NCBI GenBank assembly: GCA_023396115.1
Contig: JAEWXC010000022.1
Location: forward strand, 103,925-167,924
Direction: 5' to 3'
DNA: 64,000 bases
Origin: Actinomycetes bacterium
Lineage (GTDB): Bacteria; Actinomycetota; Actinomycetes; Propionibacteriales; Nocardioidaceae
Shown here piece by piece: positions 32,789-40,556 of this stretch; within the stretch, counting starts at the first letter, position 1, and every line of letters begins with the position of its first letter. The notes beneath the pieces are model-generated. The model was given only the letters and a program-made list of their open reading frames with translations, had not been told where the DNA came from and did not search any database. Both the position numbers and the translations under genes were made by a program.

Positions 32789-34129
32789 TCAGTCCACCGG
32801 TTCGGCGAACCCGGGCAGGTGGTCGGTGAGGATCTGCCGGAACGGCGCCTCGGCCTCGAGCTGGGAGAGCAGACCGATCCCGCCGAGCCAGGTGCGGTGG
32901 ATCAGCACGTAGCTGGGCGGCAGGTTGAGCTTGGTGGCGACGCTGAACCCCGGGTCGGAGACGTCGTTGATCCGCTCGAACTGGGCGCGCATCCAGGCCC
33001 GGCTGAACTGGAAGGTCTCGGTCCGGGCGGGTTCGACGAACGGGGAGAGGTAGTCCAGCACCAGGGCGGGGTCGACCCGGATACCGGGCTTGATGAACCC
33101 CTCGGCGCGCAACCCCTCGGCCAGGGTCTCCTCGTCGCCGGACATCGCGATCCGGATCAGTCGGCCCATCGCCGAGGGCATGGCACGCTCGGGGAGCCGG
33201 GCCACGGCGCCGAAGTCGAGCACCCCGAGCCGCCCCGGGGAGCCGTCCTCGGCCGGGACCGGCCGGAAGTTCCCGGGGTGCGGGTCGGCGTGCAGCATCC
33301 CGGTCCGGGCGGGGCCCTCGAACAGGAACGTGGCGACCAGTCGGCCGTAGTGGTCGCGTTCGGCGCGGGTTCCCTCGGCGATCACCCGCGCCAACGACCC
33401 GGGGCTCTCCAGCCACTCGCTGACCAGCACTTTCCGCGTGGCCTCCAGCGCGTCCGGGACGACGTGGTCGGGGTGGTCGGCGAAGGCGACGGCGAACTCG
33501 TGCTGGGCGGAGGCCTCGAGCTCGTAGTCGAGCTCCTCGGCGGCACGCTCCTCGAGCTCGTCGACGACGGCGCGCACATCGATCCCTGGGAAGACCGGCG
33601 CGACGGTGCGGGCCAGGCGCCCGATCTGGCGCAGGTCACCCATCAGGGCCTGTTCGGCACCGGGGTACTGGACCTTGACCGCCACCTCGCGGCCGTCGTG
33701 CCAGCGGCCGCGGTGCACCTGACCGATCGAGGCGGCCGCGGTGGGGGCGCCGTCCAGCTCGGGCAGGCGCTCACGCCAGTCCTCGCCCAGCTCGGCGGCG
33801 AGGATCTCGTGCACCGTCCGGGTGGGCATCGGCGGCGCCTGGTCCTGCAGCTGGGTGAGGTGCTCGCGGTAGGGGGCCGCGACGTCCTCGGGCAGCGCCG
33901 ACTCCAGCACCGAGAGCGCCTGGCCGAACTTCATCGCGCCGCCCTTGAGCTGCCCCAGGGTGCGGAACAACTGCTCGGCGGTGCGCTGCTGCACCTCACG
34001 GGTCACGGCCTCTGCCGGAGCGCCGCCGATCCGCTTGCCCAGCCCGAGCGCGGTCCGACCGGCGTACCCCAGGGGCAACCCGGCCAACCGGAACGCCCGG
34101 CTCGCCGCCTTGCGTGGCAGTTCGGTCAT
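32789..34129 (-). CDS. ABC1/AarF-family atypical kinase
   Basis: 446 residues of the UbiB/Coq8-like family. Signature elements: KGGAMKFGQ (about 62-70, the KxGQ motif), AAASIGQVHRG (alanine-rich loop, about 131-141), VAVKVQYPG (catalytic-lysine strand, about 149-157), an ExD helix, HADPHPGNF and LDFGAVARL. The family binds ATP and supports isoprenoid-lipid metabolism in other organisms; actinobacteria lack ubiquinone, so the client is unknown. No membrane helix is evident at the C-terminus. Divergent from the MazG-GrpB gene with 53 bp between. Confidence 0.88.
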   Translation of the reverse strand: MTELPRKAASRAFRLAGLPLGYAGRTALGLGKRIGGAPAEAVTREVQQRTAEQLFRTLGQLKGGAMKFGQALSVLESALPEDVAAPYREHLTQLQDQAPPMPTRTVHEILAAELGEDWRERLPELDGAPTAAASIGQVHRGRWHDGREVAVKVQYPGAEQALMGDLRQIGRLARTVAPVFPGIDVRAVVDELEERAAEELDYELEASAQHEFAVAFADHPDHVVPDALEATRKVLVSEWLESPGSLARVIAEGTRAERDHYGRLVATFLFEGPARTGMLHADPHPGNFRPVPAEDGSPGRLGVLDFGAVARLPERAMPSAMGRLIRIAMSGDEETLAEGLRAEGFIKPGIRVDPALVLDYLSPFVEPARTETFQFSRAWMRAQFERINDVSDPGFSVATKLNLPPSYVLIHRTWLGGIGLLSQLEAEAPFRQILTDHLPGFAEPVD

Positions 34130-34182
34130 GGACCCAGTGTGTCGGATGGGTGGTGGGGCGGGCGGCTGCTTGGCTGGGTGTC

Positions 34183-34992
34183 GTGAGCGACGTCCACACC
34201 CACCTGACCGCCTACCTGGCTGCCCGGGGCCTGACGATGCCGTCGGGAGCCTCGGCCCGGAAGGTGGCCGAGGAGGCCACCGAGCTGGTGGAGGTGTGCG
34301 CGGCCGACCAACCCGACCCGGTGCGGCTGCGGCACGAGGTGGCCGACGTGGTGCTCGCGGCGGCCGTGGTCGCGCACCACCACGGGTTCACCGTGGAGGA
34401 GGCGTTGCGGTCCAAGATCGACCACGACACCGGCCGGGAACCACGCACCGCGATCGAGGTGGTCGGGCACGACCCGGCCTGGGCCGTGCAGTTCGCGACC
34501 CTGGCCCGGGACCTGTCCGACGCGCTGGCGGGCATCGAGGGGGTGCAGGTCGAGCACGTCGGGTCGACCTCGGTGCCGGGACTGGTCGCCAAACCCGTGC
34601 TCGACGTGGACGTGCTGGTCGAGGCCGACCAGGTCCCCGCTGCGGTGGCGGCGCTGGAGTCCGTCGGGTACGTGCACCGCGGTGACCTGGGCGTCAGCGA
34701 CCGGGAGGCCTTCCACGCCCCCGACGACGGGCTGCGCCGCCACGTCTACGTGTGCGTCCGGGGCACCCTGCACGTGCGCAACCACCTGGCGGTGCGCGAG
34801 GTGCTGCGTCGCCGCGCCGACCTGCGTGAGGCGTACGGCGAGGTGAAGAGCCGGCTGGCGGCGGTGCCGGGCATGGACACCGACACCTACCTGGCCGGCA
34901 AGTCGCAGGTGCTGCAGCAGGTGCTGGCCGAGTCCGACCTGAGCGAGGCGGAACGGCTGGCGATCTGGCGGCTCAACGACCCCGCACGCTGA
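34183..34992 (+). CDS. fusion of MazG-like pyrophosphohydrolase and GrpB (UPF0157) domains
   Basis: 269 residues. The first 90 have an all-helical MazG/HisE-type motif: EEATE (about 30-34) and EVADV (about 53-57), giving EExxE...ExxD, and a SKIDHDTGRE tail. Residues about 95-269 are GrpB/UPF0157: IEVVGHDPAW, QVEHVGSTSVPGLVAKPVLDVDV (nucleotidyltransferase-like) and HVYVCV...LHVRNHLAVRE. MazG-like proteins hydrolyse nucleoside triphosphates; GrpB resembles nucleotidyltransferases of dephospho-CoA kinase context. The join is in frame with no stop. GTG start overlaps nothing. The joint role is unknown, perhaps nucleotide housekeeping. Confidence 0.82.
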   Translation: MSDVHTHLTAYLAARGLTMPSGASARKVAEEATELVEVCAADQPDPVRLRHEVADVVLAAAVVAHHHGFTVEEALRSKIDHDTGREPRTAIEVVGHDPAWAVQFATLARDLSDALAGIEGVQVEHVGSTSVPGLVAKPVLDVDVLVEADQVPAAVAALESVGYVHRGDLGVSDREAFHAPDDGLRRHVYVCVRGTLHVRNHLAVREVLRRRADLREAYGEVKSRLAAVPGMDTDTYLAGKSQVLQQVLAESDLSEAERLAIWRLNDPAR

Positions 34993-35016
34993 GTCGCTGA
35001 GCCGCGACCTGAGCGG

Positions 35017-35190
35017 TCAGCTCTCGTCGATCATCCGCAGCGCATAGAACACCGCGCCACCGAGCAGGGCCGCCGAGACCAGCCACGGGAACGGGAACAG
35101 GTCGTTCCCGGTCAGCTTGACCGCGCCGGCCCACAGCAGGGCCCCCACCACGAACAGGGCGACGCGCTGGCGGGTGCTGATCTCGTGCAT
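35017..35190 (-). CDS. 57-residue membrane protein
   Basis: Short gene encoding MHEISTRQRVALFVVGALLW..., with two hydrophobic segments (about 10-24 and 35-51) separated by a polar turn with GNDLFPFPW, ending MRMIDES-like. Supported by an ATG 6 nt after TAGGCT on the minus strand (35202-35197), the same leaderless arrangement seen at many neighbours, and by GC-rich codon use with G/C third positions. Function unknown; probably a two-helix inner membrane protein. Confidence 0.65.
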   Translation of the reverse strand: MHEISTRQRVALFVVGALLWAGAVKLTGNDLFPFPWLVSAALLGGAVFYALRMIDES

Positions 35191-35224
35191 GGGACCAGCC
35201 TAGGGTCCGGACCCGAACCCGACC

Positions 35225-35737
35225 TCAGCGGTTGCGGCGGATCCGTCCCGAGAGCCAGGCCAGCGAGATCATGCTGAAACCGGCCAGCGCCACCGGCAGC
35301 CAGATCAGGTCGCCGTACTTGGCCAGCGCCGGGGGCAGCACCGGTTGGGCGGTCACCGCGACCGGGCTGGCGTCCTTCCCCTTGCAGCGGATGGCGACCG
35401 CGGCCGGGGTGTTGCGCACCGTCCAGGTGCCGACCATGCCGCCGCGCTGGTCCCGGCGCCAGTACTTGCCGTCGGGGTCCTCGAGCAGCAGCGCGGTGCC
35501 CTCGGCGTTGCGCAGCCGACAGGCCGGGGTCCGTTCCGCGTCGTGGGTCCAGACCAGCAGGTCGGCGCCCCCGCTGACCGGGTGCCAGGTGTCGTCGACG
35601 GTGATGAGCTCCTCGGCGCGCCACTGGAAGTCCGTCGAGGTGACCGCCACGTAGAGGGCCGAGAGGGCCGTGGCCAGGAGCAGTCCCAAGGAGACGAGCG
35701 CAGGCAGGAACGTCGTCTGCTGGACCCGTTTCCCCAT
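35225..35737 (-). CDS. membrane-anchored protein with an extracytoplasmic domain, function unknown
   Basis: 170 residues: a transmembrane helix near the N-terminus (about 12-32), an extracytoplasmic domain of about 105 residues with two cysteines (PACRLRN and AIRCKGK) and a beta-rich WHPVSGG...GTWTVRN pattern, and a second helix (about 145-163) before a basic RRNR end. This resembles two-helix DUF3592-type proteins, but I cannot assign it firmly. ATG start chosen 13 codons inside the longest frame, with TAGCGT eight nt upstream. Downstream on the same strand is the 57-residue gene. Confidence 0.7.
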   Translation of the reverse strand: MGKRVQQTTFLPALVSLGLLLATALSALYVAVTSTDFQWRAEELITVDDTWHPVSGGADLLVWTHDAERTPACRLRNAEGTALLLEDPDGKYWRRDQRGGMVGTWTVRNTPAAVAIRCKGKDASPVAVTAQPVLPPALAKYGDLIWLPVALAGFSMISLAWLSGRIRRNR

Positions 35738-35850
35738 GGCCGAGCACGCTAGCGGCGCGCTGACCTCGGGGGACATGGCCCGAAGGAGCCATCCCGCACC
35801 GACCGGTCGGCGTGGTAGTGCGCCCGGACGGGTGCGGCAGGATCTGCCCC

Positions 35851-36273
35851 ATGGGTGAGGTGACGATCCGGTCCGGCCGTGACGGCGACGAGCTCCTGCT
35901 CCCGGCGTTCTGGGCGGTCGCGGGGGAGAACGCGGGTCGTCCCGCGGACCGTCCCGAAGCCGTGCGGGCGCTGCTGGACCGCGACCCGGAGGCCGTGCTG
36001 GTCGCCGAGGCCGACGGGCAGGTGGTGGGCACGGTGATCGCCGGGTGGGACGGGTGGCGTGCCAACCTCTACCGGCTCGCGGTCCACCCCGACCAGCGTG
36101 GGCGCGGGATCGCCCGCCGGCTGCTCGGCCTGGCCGAGGAACGGGTGGCCGGGTTCGGGACCGGCCGGGTGCTGGCGATGGTGCTCGACGACAACCACCG
36201 GGGTCAGCAGCTGTGGCGCGGGGCCGGGTACCAGCCCCAGACCGACTGGTCGCGCTGGGTCAAGCGCCTCTGA
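35851..36273 (+). CDS. GNAT-family N-acetyltransferase
   Basis: 140 residues, compact GNAT. The acetyl-CoA loop is in LYRLAVHPDQRGRGIARRLL (about 74-93), preceded by VVGTVIAGWDGWRA and followed by VLDDNHRGQQLWRGAGY. Layout fits the RimI-like or small-molecule subgroup. ATG chosen because it begins MGEVTIRSG, matching the usual beta-1 start; a longer frame exists. Converges on msrA over a 14-bp perfect palindrome. Substrate unknown. Confidence 0.85.
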   Translation: MGEVTIRSGRDGDELLLPAFWAVAGENAGRPADRPEAVRALLDRDPEAVLVAEADGQVVGTVIAGWDGWRANLYRLAVHPDQRGRGIARRLLGLAEERVAGFGTGRVLAMVLDDNHRGQQLWRGAGYQPQTDWSRWVKRL

Positions 36274-36287
36274 GCGCGGGCCCGCGC
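36274..36287. terminator. 14-bp perfect palindrome between convergent genes
   Basis: GCGCGGGCCCGCGC directly after the GNAT stop and before the msrA stop. It could form a short bidirectional terminator hairpin; there is no loop or U tract, so the role is uncertain. Confidence 0.4.
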
Positions 36288-36292
36288 CCGGG

Positions 36293-36949
36293 TCACGCGG
36301 GGAACGGCACCCCGGTGTTGGCGTGGCAGCGGTACCCGTGCGGGTTCTTCGCCAAGTACTGCTGGTGCACGTCCTCGGCGTAGAAGTAGCCCGCCTCGGC
36401 CGCGGGACGGATCTCGGTGGTGATCTCACCCAGACCACGCTCGACCAGTTCGCGGCCGTACCGGGCGGTCAGCTCCCGGGCAACCGTGTCCTGCTCGGGG
36501 GTCGTCGGGTAGATCGCCGAGCGGTACTGGGTGCCGATGTCGTTGCCCTGCTGCATGCCCTGGGTGGGGTCGTGGATCTCGAAGAACCCCTTGACCAGGT
36601 CGGCGTAGCTGACCACGGTCGGGTCGAAGAGGACCCGGATCGCCTCGGTGTGGCCGGTGCGTCCGGTGCACACCTCCTCGTAGGTGGGGTGCGGGGTGAA
36701 CCCGCCGGCGTACCCGACCGAGGTCGACCACACCCCCGGCACCTGCCAGTAGATCTCCTCCGCACCCCAGAAGCAGCCCAGACCCAGCACCGCCTCCTCC
36801 AGACCTGCTGGCGCACCGGGGGAGTCGACGTCGGCGACCACCGGGGTGCCCAGCACGACGTGGTCGCCCAGCACCCACGGCTGGGTGGGACGTCCGGGCA
36901 GAGCGGCGTCGGCAGCGACCATCTCGGACTTCGGGGCTCGGGAGAACAT
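36293..36949 (-). CDS. msrA: peptide-methionine (S)-S-oxide reductase MsrA
   Basis: Reduces methionine-S-sulfoxide in proteins. 218 residues with the catalytic GCFWGAEE (Cys59), SVGYAGG (about 77-83), FDPTVVSYADLV, GNDIGTQYRSAIY (about 139-151) and the C-terminal HANTGVPFP. The recycling cysteine is likely in the YRCHANTG tail. Normal length with a roughly 50-residue N-terminal extension typical of proteobacterial and actinobacterial long forms. Starts with ATG. Monocistronic, convergent with a GNAT gene. Confidence 0.93.
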   Translation of the reverse strand: MFSRAPKSEMVAADAALPGRPTQPWVLGDHVVLGTPVVADVDSPGAPAGLEEAVLGLGCFWGAEEIYWQVPGVWSTSVGYAGGFTPHPTYEEVCTGRTGHTEAIRVLFDPTVVSYADLVKGFFEIHDPTQGMQQGNDIGTQYRSAIYPTTPEQDTVARELTARYGRELVERGLGEITTEIRPAAEAGYFYAEDVHQQYLAKNPHGYRCHANTGVPFPA

Positions 36950-37009
36950 GGCTCCATCTTCCTCCGCCGGGCAAGCGGCCCGGCACAGACCCGTCGAGGC
37001 GCGGACCCG

Positions 37010-37912
37010 TCAGGGTGCCAGGACCCGCACCGGCAACGTGGCCGGGTGGCTGTTCGCGACCCGCACCGCGAACGCGTGGAACCCGCGTCGGACCGGCACC
37101 CGCTGCTCGGTGCCGTCGGGCCGGGTCACCGCCACCGCGCGCACCCCCGACCGGGGACCGAACCACCCCGCTCCCCGGCAGAGGCTGTCCTCGCACACGG
37201 CCGGGTCCGGGTCGGGCGGGTCGAACCGCTCGGTGGTGTCGAACCAGGCCTCGCCGGGGGGAGCGGTCAGGCACTGCACCGGCGGGAGCCCGTCGAGGCG
37301 CAGCCAGGCCAGCACACCGGACGCGGTCCGGGCCCGGGCCAGCACCCGGGCCCCGGTCAGGTCGTAGCCCAGCAGCTGGCTGCACGCGGGGACCACGGAC
37401 CGTCCGCCCGGGTCGGTGGTGGTGTCCGTGGTGGTCTCCGTGGCGTCGAGCACCTGCCGTTGCGGCACCGAGCAGGTCACTGCGTCCCCGCCTGCCTCGT
37501 CCACGGGTTCACCCCGGCGGTACATCGCCAGGGGCGCGCCGATCCGGGTGTCGAAGGCTGCCGCGTCCTGCGCCAACGGCACCGCCACCCCGTCCCGGAT
37601 GCCGGCCACCCAGGTGCCGCCGCGTCGCGCGCCCAGCACCTCCGCGCAGCGCCGCTCCGCGTCACCGGGGTCGACCGCGTCGCCGTACACCTCGGCGGGA
37701 GACACCTCGGTGGGAGCCGGGCCGGAGGGGGTGGTGGCCGCTGCGTCCTCACCAGCGGGGCCGGGGGAGTCGTCCCCGCGCCACTGCAGCACCACCACCG
37801 CGACGAGGCCCGCGACCAGCAGGGCCGCGAGCAGGCGGAGAATGCCGCGACGGCGCTCGTCACGGAACTGCATCCCGACCGAGGAGTGGTCCGGACCCTG
37901 CGGTTCGTCCAT
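37010..37912 (-). CDS. single-pass membrane protein with a Cys-rich extracytoplasmic domain
   Basis: 300 residues: short cytosolic N-terminus, one transmembrane helix (about 25-43, ILRLLAALLVAGLVAVVVL), a Ser/Thr/Pro linker rich in TTPSGPAPTEVSP, and an extracytoplasmic domain with six to eight cysteines (ERRCAEV, VTCSVPQ, VPACSQL, VQCLTAP, VCEDSLCRG). I do not recognise the domain; the cysteines suggest disulfides. ATG chosen 48 codons inside the longest frame because the upstream part overlaps the metB promoter. Divergent from metB with 97 bp between starts. Confidence 0.7.
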   Translation of the reverse strand: MDEPQGPDHSSVGMQFRDERRRGILRLLAALLVAGLVAVVVLQWRGDDSPGPAGEDAAATTPSGPAPTEVSPAEVYGDAVDPGDAERRCAEVLGARRGGTWVAGIRDGVAVPLAQDAAAFDTRIGAPLAMYRRGEPVDEAGGDAVTCSVPQRQVLDATETTTDTTTDPGGRSVVPACSQLLGYDLTGARVLARARTASGVLAWLRLDGLPPVQCLTAPPGEAWFDTTERFDPPDPDPAVCEDSLCRGAGWFGPRSGVRAVAVTRPDGTEQRVPVRRGFHAFAVRVANSHPATLPVRVLAP

Positions 37913-38009
37913 CGAGACCTCCGCCACCGCTGTCCCGGCGACCCGACCTCCCCCGAGGACCGGTCCCGACGACGGGCCTCCAGCGGTGCTGGTGGGTAGC
38001 CTGCCCCAC

Positions 38010-39170
38010 GTGACCAGCGAACACCGCCACAAGTCCGGATTCGACACGCGCGCCATCCACTCCGGCTACGAGCCGGACCCCACCACCGGCGCCGTGATCC
38101 CGCCGATCTACGCCACCTCGACGTACAAGCAGGACGGCGTCGGCGGGATGCGCAACGGCTACGAGTACTCCCGCTCGGGCAACCCGACGCGCACCGCGCT
38201 CGAGGGTGCCTTGGCGGCCTGTGAGGAGGGGGAGCGCGGGTTCGCGTTCGCCTCGGGTCTGGCCGCCGAGGACACCCTGATCCGCTCGCTGCTGCGTCCC
38301 GGCGACCACGTGGTCATCCCCGACGACGCCTACGGCGGCACGTTCCGCCTCTTCGACAAGGTCGCAGGCGTCTGGGGCGTCGAGCACGCCCCGGCGCAGG
38401 TGTCGGACCCGGAGGCCGTCGCCGCGGCGATCGTGCCCGGCCGGACCCGGATGGTGTGGGTCGAGACGCCGACCAACCCGATGCTCACCATCGCCGACAT
38501 CGAGGCGCTGGCCGCCGTCGCGCACGACGCGGGTGCGCTGCTGGTCGTCGACAACACCTTCGCCTCGCCCTACCTGCAGCAGCCGCTGACCCTGGGTGCC
38601 GACGTGGTCGTGCACTCCACCACCAAGTACGTCGGGGGCCACTCCGACGTGGTCGGCGGCGCCGCGGTGGTCCGGGACCTCGACCTGGCCGAGAAGATCG
38701 CCTTCCACCAGAACTCGATGGGTGCCGTGCCCGGACCCTTCGACTGCTTCCTCACCCACCGAGGCCTCAAGACCCTGGGGGTGCGGATGGAACGGCACTG
38801 CGACAACGCCGAGGCCGTGGTGGAGTTCCTCAGCAACGACCCGCGGGTCGCCGAGGTGATCCACCCGAGCCTGCCCGAGCACCCCGGCCACGCGGTCGCC
38901 GCGCGCCAGATGAAGCGCTTCGGCGGGATCGTCTCCTTCCGGGCCGCCGGTGGCGAGCAGGCCGCACTGGACACCTGCGCCCGCGCCGAGGTGTTCACCC
39001 TCGGGGAGTCCCTGGGCGGCGTGGAGTCGCTGATCGAGCACCCGGGCCGGATGACCCACGCCTCGGTCGCCGGCACCGACCTGGAGGTCCCCGCGGACCT
39101 GGTCCGGCTCAGCGTCGGCATCGAGACCGCTGACGACCTGATCGCCGACCTCGACCGCGCCCTGGGCTGA
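38010..39170 (+). CDS. metB: cystathionine gamma-synthase / gamma-lyase
   Basis: 386 residues of the Cys/Met-metabolism PLP family. The PLP lysine is in HSTTKYVGGHSD (about residue 205), with YSRSGNPTR (about 54-62), FASGLAAEDTL and VETPTNPML typical of the family, and the SLGGVESL / HPGRMTH end. It makes cystathionine from O-acyl-homoserine and cysteine or cleaves cystathionine; sequence alone does not fix the direction. GTG start 7 nt after TAGCCT. Thirteen bp separate it from the GlmL-like gene. Counterpart of cbs at 10.4 kb; in M. tuberculosis the two genes are almost adjacent (Rv1077, Rv1079). Confidence 0.9.
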   Translation: MTSEHRHKSGFDTRAIHSGYEPDPTTGAVIPPIYATSTYKQDGVGGMRNGYEYSRSGNPTRTALEGALAACEEGERGFAFASGLAAEDTLIRSLLRPGDHVVIPDDAYGGTFRLFDKVAGVWGVEHAPAQVSDPEAVAAAIVPGRTRMVWVETPTNPMLTIADIEALAAVAHDAGALLVVDNTFASPYLQQPLTLGADVVVHSTTKYVGGHSDVVGGAAVVRDLDLAEKIAFHQNSMGAVPGPFDCFLTHRGLKTLGVRMERHCDNAEAVVEFLSNDPRVAEVIHPSLPEHPGHAVAARQMKRFGGIVSFRAAGGEQAALDTCARAEVFTLGESLGGVESLIEHPGRMTHASVAGTDLEVPADLVRLSVGIETADDLIADLDRALG

Positions 39171-39182
39171 GGCCGCACGCCG

Positions 39183-40547
39183 ATGACCCGGTACCTGGCC
39201 GTCGACTTCGGCTCCACCTTCACCAAGGCTGCTCTGGTCGAGGCCGGGACCGGGGTGCTGCTCGGCACCACCAGCCACCCGACCACCCTGGCCACCGACG
39301 TGCTCGACGGCTTCCGGGCGTGCCGCGAGCAGCTCGGCCTGGCCCCGGGCGAGGAGCCGGACCTGACCGTGCTGGCCTGCTCGAGCGCCGGCGGTGGCCT
39401 GCGGATCGCGGTGGTCGGCAACGAGGAGCTGGTCACCGCCGAGGCCGGCCGACGGGTCGCCCTGTCCAGCGGCGGCACCGTGGTCGGGGTGCACGCCTGG
39501 GCCACGGACGGGCCGCCGACCCCGGCGGCACTGGAGCCGCTGCGCCCCGACGTGGTGCTCCTGGTCGGCGGCACCGACGGAGGCAACCCGGCTCCGCTGC
39601 TGGCCTGCGCCGAGGCGCTGCGGGACTGGTCGGGTCCGGTCGTGCTGGCCGGCAACACCGCCGCCGCGCCGCAGGCCGTCGAACTGCTCACCGCTGCCGG
39701 TGTCCCGGTCACCGTGGCCGACAACGTGGTGCCCCGCATCGGCGTGCTCGTCCCGGAACCGGCGCGCGTGGCGATCCGTGAGGTGTTCCTGCGGCACGTG
39801 ATCGGCGGCAAGCACCTCAGCGCCTCGACCGACTTCACCGCGATGGTGCGCGGCGCCACCCCCGACGTCGTGCTCCGCGGCGTCGAGCTGCTGGCCCGCG
39901 GCACCGGTGAGGACGACCCGGGGGTGGGGGACGTGGTGGTCGTCGACGTCGGCGGCGCCACCACCGACGTGCACAGCGTCGTGGAGCCCGACCCTGACCA
40001 GGTGGGCCGCGAGGTGGTGGCGACCGCCCCGGTGAGCCGCACCGTCGAGGGCGACCTGGGGATGCGCTGGTCGGCCCCCGGCGTGGTCGCCGCCGCGGGT
40101 CGCGACGACCTCGCCGAGGAGGCCCGCCGCCGGGCCGAGGACCCGGCGTTCCTGCCCGGCACCGCCCCGGACCCCGACCACCAGGCCCGGGTGGACGAGG
40201 AGATCGCCACCCTGGCCGTCACCGAGGCGCTGCGTCGTCACGCCGGGCGCAGCCAGGTGGTGCTGGGACCGGACGGGCGGGTCGTGGTCCGTACCGGCCA
40301 GGACCTGCGTGAGGTGGAGCTGCTGGTCGGCTCCGGCGGGGTGCTGCGGCACGCCGAGGACGGGGTGGCCGAGCGGGTGCTGAGCGCCGCGTGCGCGGCC
40401 GGCGACGGCGGCTGGCAGCTGCCCGAGCAGCCGCGCCGCGTCGTGGACGCCGACTACGTGCTCGCCGCCGCCGGCCTGATCGGTGAGAGTGACCCGGTCA
40501 CGGCGCACCGGCTCGTCCAACGGCTGCTGGTCGGCCGTGCCGGTTAG
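39183..40547 (+). CDS. GlmL/MutL-type ASKHA ATPase (glutamate mutase reactivase family)
   Basis: 454 residues. Phosphate-binding motifs are VDFGSTFTKAALV (about 7-19) and VVVDVGGATTDVHSV (about 255-269); LACSSAGGGLRI and LLVGGTDGGN are further family signatures. GlmL/OraS-type ATPases remove damaged B12 from carbon-skeleton mutases such as glutamate mutase or ornithine aminomutase. No mutase subunit gene is in the window, so the client is missing locally. ATG start 12 bp after metB; stop 9 bp before the permease start, so cotranscription with metB is likely. Confidence 0.83.
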   Translation: MTRYLAVDFGSTFTKAALVEAGTGVLLGTTSHPTTLATDVLDGFRACREQLGLAPGEEPDLTVLACSSAGGGLRIAVVGNEELVTAEAGRRVALSSGGTVVGVHAWATDGPPTPAALEPLRPDVVLLVGGTDGGNPAPLLACAEALRDWSGPVVLAGNTAAAPQAVELLTAAGVPVTVADNVVPRIGVLVPEPARVAIREVFLRHVIGGKHLSASTDFTAMVRGATPDVVLRGVELLARGTGEDDPGVGDVVVVDVGGATTDVHSVVEPDPDQVGREVVATAPVSRTVEGDLGMRWSAPGVVAAAGRDDLAEEARRRAEDPAFLPGTAPDPDHQARVDEEIATLAVTEALRRHAGRSQVVLGPDGRVVVRTGQDLREVELLVGSGGVLRHAEDGVAERVLSAACAAGDGGWQLPEQPRRVVDADYVLAAAGLIGESDPVTAHRLVQRLLVGRAG

Positions 40548-40556
40548 CCTGAGGAC

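Noticed and set aside
37913..38009. SAM or B12 riboswitch before metB
   Set aside because: Only 97 bp separate the divergent starts, the metB -10 box is directly before the GTG, and no riboswitch core is recognisable.
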